A DNA stretch of 10,350 nt, taken from an uncultured Eubacteriales bacterium. GTDB lineage: Bacteria > Bacillota > Clostridia > Oscillospirales > Acutalibacteraceae. The position numbers and the translations under genes are program-made. Position 1 is the first letter of the stretch, and the number at the start of each line of letters is the position of its first letter. The DNA is taken from contig ONWI01000080.1 in assembly GCA_900321515.1 (NCBI GenBank), forward strand, positions 1-10,350, in the 5' to 3' direction. Shown here one piece after another: positions 6,811 to 10,350 of this stretch. The notes under the pieces were generated by a model. The model was not told the origin of the DNA and did no database searches. It was given only the letters and a program-made list of their open reading frames with translations.

Positions 6811-6851
6811 TACTGAGCGCCCATTTTTATTAATTATTTTACAATTAACAC

Positions 6852-6896
6852 AAAAAACAGACCGGAGAACCCAGCCCGAACGGCGAATTCTCCGGT
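6852..6896 (-). terminator. Intrinsic terminator of the secDF-lipoprotein unit
   Basis: A perfect 9-bp stem ACCGGAGAA/TTCTCCGGT (arms 6888-6896 and 6861-6869 on the minus transcript) encloses an 18-nt loop with a small inner GCC/GGC pairing. It is followed after three bases by six U (6852-6857). It lies about 50 nt past the lipoprotein stop codon and before the pyrH promoter, so it closes the upstream transcription unit. Confidence 0.9.
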
Positions 6897-6946
6897 TGAT
6901 TAATGAATAATTATTGGATAAAAATCCCTCGGCACGCGTGCGACGC

Positions 6947-7621
6947 TTACTCAGCGGCGTCAGAGCTGAAATCGAAGGTTTCGAGGACGCTGGTGGTGCC
7001 GTCCGCGCCGTCATAGACCACAACGACGGAGTAATGAGATTCGGGATTCTCAGTGACCGGCGTAATCTCGCAAAGCATACAGTAATTGATGCCTGCCACC
7101 ACCTGCGTACCAAGCAGCGCAACGGGCGAGAAAGAGCCTTTGGCGCTTTTTTCGGTAGCCTTTTTTAGCACGTCGATGGATTCCTTGGTCAGCTCGGGAG
7201 ATTTTGGAGCGCTCCAGCCGCCGTCGAGTTCCTCGTCTGTCACCATGACCTTAGCCTCGGAATTGAGCACCTCGATAACGGACGCATTGCCTTCGAGGTC
7301 CTCATAAACCGTGACAATGGCATATGTGGATTCCGCGTCGGGCACGACGGGAGTCATTTTGCAGAGAATGCGGTGATTGGTTCCGGCAACGACCTGACTG
7401 CCGATATAGGCTACAGGCTCGTAGGTGGCGCCGGTCATCTCGGCTGTCGCCTTTTCCAATACTGCCTTGACCTCATCGGTAACCACGGGAGAATCGGAAT
7501 TTTCCCAGCCACCGGTGAGTCCTCCGACGTCCTCGGAAGAAGTGTCATTCTTACCTTTTCCGCAAGCTGCGAGTGAAATACCGAGCATTGCGGCGAGAAG
7601 TAACGCGAGAATTTTCTTCAT
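6947..7621 (-). CDS. Lipoprotein with two tandem cystatin-like domains
   Basis: The 224-residue product begins with a lipoprotein signal: MKK, a hydrophobic stretch, and the lipobox SLAAC with Cys20 as the lipidated residue. After a short Gly/Ser/Asp linker come two similar modules (about 37-119 and 134-216). Each starts with GGW and has QVVAG exactly 39 residues later (76-80 and 173-177), followed by N and a conserved L-C-x-x-T-P-V strand. By hand count 37 of 83 aligned positions are identical, without gaps. An N-terminal Gly-Gly plus central QxVxG followed by T/I-N-H/Y is the hallmark of cystatins, inhibitors of papain-like cysteine proteases. The protein should sit on the outer face of the membrane. 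The start at 7621 has AAAGGAG 10 nt upstream; a longer frame to 7657 lacks this. It follows secF by 48 nt and ends at the terminator. Protease inhibition is inferred, not proven. Confidence 0.82.
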   Translation of the reverse strand: MKKILALLLAAMLGISLAACGKGKNDTSSEDVGGLTGGWENSDSPVVTDEVKAVLEKATAEMTGATYEPVAYIGSQVVAGTNHRILCKMTPVVPDAESTYAIVTVYEDLEGNASVIEVLNSEAKVMVTDEELDGGWSAPKSPELTKESIDVLKKATEKSAKGSFSPVALLGTQVVAGINYCMLCEITPVTENPESHYSVVVVYDGADGTTSVLETFDFSSDAAE

Positions 7622-7669
7622 GGAAATCAGTCTCCTTTGTAATGATTTTTCAGCCAATTACAAAATGTC

Positions 7670-8704
7670 TTACTTCCTGCCCTTGCTGAAGGAAGCGACC
7701 TTATTGAGAGCGAGCTTCTTGTCGCGGTACTCGCGCCATGTCACCCACAGAGAATTGGAGATGAACATGGAGGAATACGCGCCGGCGATAACGCCTGCCA
7801 TCATAGGAACGGCAAATGTGATAATTGATCTGATATCGTAGATATAAGCGACAATAACGATGGTCAGCACAGCCGCCAGAAGAGTGATGTTGGTGTTGAT
7901 GGTTCTGCCGAGGGTCTCATTGAGACTGCGGTTGGCAAGCTCGGCATATGTCGCCTTATCGCCCATAATAGAGCGGTTCTCACGGATTCTGTCGTAGATG
8001 ATAATGGTGGAGTTGATGGAGTAACCGATAATCGTCAGCAGCACGGCGATGAAATTGTCGTCGATGGAGAAGCCGAGGATTACGAATGTGAAGTAAACGA
8101 TGAGGCAGTCGTGGACAATGGCAATGATCGCCGTAACGCCTGCCGACATGCCGCCGATCTTCTTGAATCTGAGAGCGACATAGATGATCATGAATATCGC
8201 CGCCAGAATGACAGCCACAAGGCACTTGCCGAAGAATTCGCCGCCGGTGGTCGCGTCCACCGAGTTGGATTCGAGCAGTGAGAAATTCACCTTGGGATAC
8301 TGCTCGGTCAGCTTCTGAGCGACCTGTTCGCCGGCGTCCTCGGCGATGGTTTTCTTACCGCTCATGGAGACGGTGACGGTATTCTTGACGCCGCCCTCGG
8401 AGGTTGCGCTCTGGGCGATGGAGATGGTGGAATCCTTGCCGGTTACCTCTTTGACGGCAGCCGCGACCTGAGCCTTGTCGAGCTTCATATAGTCGCTTGC
8501 CGAAACGTCGGAAGCCGAAACGGACTTATCGAGGGCGTATGAATATTTCAGCATAGCGCCGCCGGTGAATTTGATGTCCAGCTTAACGCCGCGGAAAAGA
8601 TTGAAGATTACGCCTAAAGCAATCACACAGAGGGCGAAAAGAAGGAATTTTTTGCGATTTTCAAGAAACTTGAATTCTTTTCTGTCAACATAGCTTTTAA
8701 CCAT
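7670..8704 (-). CDS. secF: Protein translocase subunit SecF
   Basis: SecF pairs with SecD to form the RND-type accessory complex that uses the proton motive force to help SecYEG release exported proteins. The 344-residue protein has one N-terminal membrane helix (about 18-36), the FTGG motif (46-49) opening the extracytoplasmic domain (about 45-155), then five membrane helices. The family blocks GGMSAGVTAIIAIVHD (184-199), GYSINSTIIIYDRIRE (227-242) and the SLNETLGRTINT segment (260-271) are complete. Its ATG overlaps the secD stop by one base (TAATG), with AAAGGAGG about 13 nt upstream inside secD, which points to translational coupling. Confidence 0.97.
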   Translation of the reverse strand: MVKSYVDRKEFKFLENRKKFLLFALCVIALGVIFNLFRGVKLDIKFTGGAMLKYSYALDKSVSASDVSASDYMKLDKAQVAAAVKEVTGKDSTISIAQSATSEGGVKNTVTVSMSGKKTIAEDAGEQVAQKLTEQYPKVNFSLLESNSVDATTGGEFFGKCLVAVILAAIFMIIYVALRFKKIGGMSAGVTAIIAIVHDCLIVYFTFVILGFSIDDNFIAVLLTIIGYSINSTIIIYDRIRENRSIMGDKATYAELANRSLNETLGRTINTNITLLAAVLTIVIVAYIYDIRSIITFAVPMMAGVIAGAYSSMFISNSLWVTWREYRDKKLALNKVASFSKGRK

Positions 8705-10206
8705 TAGTTCTGAGACGCCTCCTTTGATGCATTAGCGCGAACCGCGGCAAGCTCCTGCTTTTTCTTTTCGCTGTAGTCGCCGTAGATAACTCTGCGGCGA
8801 AGGAATTTGAAACCGGAGAGGGAGCTTATCATAATTCTGGAGGCAGCCACGCCCATGATGAAGTTCAGCACAACGCCGACAAGCAGGGTGTAGCCGAAGG
8901 AATAAATCGCGCCGGTGGTGGAAGGACCGAACATCCAGAGGAAGGGATAGAGCAGCGTGCTCCACACCGTGTCGGGAGGTCCGAATACGCCCATGAGAAT
9001 GACCGAAACGATAATATTGGTGATATTGCTGTCGAAGATAGCGGAGAAGCTGTTGGACGAACCGGCTTTGATAGCGCCGTCGAGGGTCTTGCCCTTGCGA
9101 AGCTCCTCGCGGATGCGCTCGGCGGTGATGATATTGGCGTCAACGCCCATACCGACCGAGAGAATGATACCCGCGATACCAGGCAGCGTCAGGGTGAAGC
9201 TGTCGAACGCGGCAAAATATCCCGAAACCGCGGCAATTGTACCCGCGACCTGACCCAGCAGGCAGATGCATGCGACAAAGCCGGGCAGCCTGTAATAGAA
9301 TATCATGAATACGCAGATAAGGCTGAATGCGATGATACCGGCAATGAGCATGGCGGTCAGTGCGTCGGAACCGAGAGTCGGGTCAACAGAAGAATAATCT
9401 ATGGTAACCAGCTTGAATGGCAGAGCGCCGGCGTTGATCTTGTCGGCGAGATCCTTGGCGGAAGCCGCGTCGAAGTTGCCGGTGATCTGGGCGCTGCCCT
9501 CAGAGATGATGCTGTTGACCGTTGGAGCGGATATGCACTGATCGTCCATCCAGATGGAGATCTGCTGATTGAGATACTTCTCAGTGCCGGCGGCGAATTT
9601 TTCCGTACCGGTCTGGGTTTCGCCCTCAGCCGCCTTGCTTGTGAGTTTGAGATTGACGCCGATTTCGTTCTTGTCGCCGATAACGCCGCTTTCGGCCTTT
9701 TCGACGTCCTTGCCCTCGATAACGATATCGACAGGCTCGCCGTTTGAATCGGTGACTTTTTTGGTGCCGTCCTCATTGTACTCGATGACGATGCCGGAGG
9801 GCTGACCTCCGATAAAGAGCAGCTCCGCGCTCTGCGAAAGGCTCTTGATAGTACCCGCCACGTTCTGAGAATCGTTATCCTTCCAGGGGAAACTGACCAG
9901 CAGACGGTCGTTGTCCTTATCGGCGTACAGTTCATAGTCCGTAACGCCGGAGGAGACAAGACGTATCTCAAGGATCGACTTTGCGCTGTCGATCTGATTA
10001 TCGGTGGCGTCGATATTCGCCTCGGGGCCAAAGATGACGTTCACGCCGCCCTGAATATCGGTACCCCATCTGATATCCTTTGCGCCGCGGATTATTGTAT
10101 CCTGCAGGTCGCCGTTCTGCTCATACACGCCGAAAAACGAGGTATAAGCCAGAGCGAAGATCAGCAGGGCAACCACAAAAAACCACGGCTTGCCAACACG
10201 CTTCAT
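8704..10206 (-). CDS. secD: Protein translocase subunit SecD
   Basis: SecD is the larger partner of SecF in the Sec accessory complex. The 500-residue protein has an N-terminal membrane helix (about 8-26), the GTDIQGG motif (48-54; GLDLQGG in many relatives), a large extracytoplasmic P1-type domain to about residue 275, and five C-terminal membrane helices. The conserved VGMGVDANIITAERIREE block (351-368), with the Asp needed for proton coupling in studied SecDs, is present. The ATG at 10206 has an excellent AAGGAGG (7-nt spacer). The frame is open upstream to 10344, but that would start before the promoter's transcription start and lacks family similarity. A leader of about 100 nt with strong secondary structure precedes it. 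It is the first gene of the secD-secF-lipoprotein unit. Confidence 0.97.
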   Translation of the reverse strand: MKRVGKPWFFVVALLIFALAYTSFFGVYEQNGDLQDTIIRGAKDIRWGTDIQGGVNVIFGPEANIDATDNQIDSAKSILEIRLVSSGVTDYELYADKDNDRLLVSFPWKDNDSQNVAGTIKSLSQSAELLFIGGQPSGIVIEYNEDGTKKVTDSNGEPVDIVIEGKDVEKAESGVIGDKNEIGVNLKLTSKAAEGETQTGTEKFAAGTEKYLNQQISIWMDDQCISAPTVNSIISEGSAQITGNFDAASAKDLADKINAGALPFKLVTIDYSSVDPTLGSDALTAMLIAGIIAFSLICVFMIFYYRLPGFVACICLLGQVAGTIAAVSGYFAAFDSFTLTLPGIAGIILSVGMGVDANIITAERIREELRKGKTLDGAIKAGSSNSFSAIFDSNITNIIVSVILMGVFGPPDTVWSTLLYPFLWMFGPSTTGAIYSFGYTLLVGVVLNFIMGVAASRIMISSLSGFKFLRRRVIYGDYSEKKKQELAAVRANASKEASQN

Positions 10207-10230
10207 TTTATTTCCTCCTTGACTTTTGAA

Positions 10231-10300
10231 TTGCTTATCCGCCCGTAAGCGAACCGTGCACATAAGCAAACAGTCCGTTATCACACCGATGATAACGGAC
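10231..10300 (-). promoter_or_regulatory. Structured 5' leader of secDF with palindrome and competing hairpins
   Basis: Just after the predicted transcription start lies a perfect 11-bp inverted repeat (10290-10300 and 10273-10283) with a 6-nt loop; it could be an RNA hairpin or a dimeric repressor operator. Next, TTGCTTAT (10262-10269) can pair with ATAAGCAA (10231-10238) across 23 nt, or the latter can instead pair with a nearer GCTTA (10246-10250). The two folds exclude each other and end close to the ribosome binding site (10213-10219). The pairings are seen directly; regulation is inferred. No known riboswitch class is recognised. Confidence 0.5.
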
Positions 10301-10312
10301 GTAACAAAACAT

Positions 10313-10341
10313 ATTATAAAATCATTAAACCGATATGTCAA
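10313..10341 (-). promoter_or_regulatory. Consensus sigma-A promoter of secD
   Basis: On the minus strand a perfect -35 TTGACA (10336-10341), a 17-nt spacer and a perfect -10 TATAAT (10313-10318) form a full consensus vegetative promoter. Transcription should begin near 10306, giving a leader of about 100 nt. Such a perfect promoter often needs a downstream brake, which fits the adjacent palindrome and leader structure. Confidence 0.92.
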
Positions 10342-10350
10342 CAATTTTAA

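Noticed and set aside
10237..10312. Possible leader peptide of 25 codons upstream of secD, starting at the ATG at 10312 on the minus strand
   Set aside because: The ATG lies immediately behind the -10 box, before the predicted transcription start near 10306, and has no ribosome binding site.
10207..10344. N-terminal extension of SecD by 46 residues
   Set aside because: It would begin before the -10 box of a consensus promoter; the ATG at 10206 has an ideal ribosome binding site and begins the expected membrane helix.
1..10350. CRISPR array, tRNA, rRNA or toxin-antitoxin genes
   Set aside because: No regularly spaced direct repeats, no tRNA or rRNA sequence signatures and no paired small genes were seen on either strand.

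Overview
The window looks like chromosomal DNA from a gut-type Clostridia bacterium of the Ruminococcaceae/Oscillospiraceae kind. This is inferred from three things: the Firmicutes order pyrH-frr-uppS-cdsA-dxr-rseP, sigma-A promoters with strong AAGGAGG-type ribosome binding sites, and moderate GC in genes with AT-rich promoter gaps. No species can be named from the sequence alone. Every supportable gene lies on the minus strand, so transcription runs from high to low coordinates.

Layout in the direction of transcription. (1) 10341-6852: a consensus promoter and a structured leader precede secD and secF, which overlap by one base, then a small lipoprotein gene, then a strong intrinsic terminator. 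This unit makes the SecDF accessory of the Sec translocon and a lipoprotein made of two tandem cystatin-like domains. (2) 6810-1211: a second sigma-A promoter drives pyrH (UMP kinase), frr (ribosome recycling factor), uppS (undecaprenyl diphosphate synthase), cdsA (CDP-diacylglycerol synthase), dxr (DXP reductoisomerase) and rseP (site-2 protease). It joins nucleotide supply and ribosome recycling to isoprenoid, lipid carrier and phospholipid synthesis and to membrane proteolysis. (3) 1206-1043: a 164-bp MITE-like element with 20-bp perfect terminal inverted repeats sits just behind the rseP stop. (4) 1019-271: a free-standing XRE/S24 (LexA/CI-like) self-cleaving repressor and its terminator. 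(5) 259-1: a BirA-type operator overlapping a consensus promoter, and the first 53 codons of bioY, the biotin transporter, which runs off the window.

Most of the window is conserved housekeeping sequence. The points deserving a second look are the duplicated QVVAG (cystatin-motif) lipoprotein co-transcribed with secDF, the palindromic secDF leader with competing hairpins, the MITE between the rseP operon and the repressor, the clear BirA site at bioY, and an oddly long structured gap between frr and uppS. I did not find a clearly new multi-gene system. Six start codons were moved from the longest possible reading frame on the basis of ribosome binding sites, signal sequences or family N-termini (dxr, cdsA, pyrH, the lipoprotein, secD) or are GTG (rseP, uppS).
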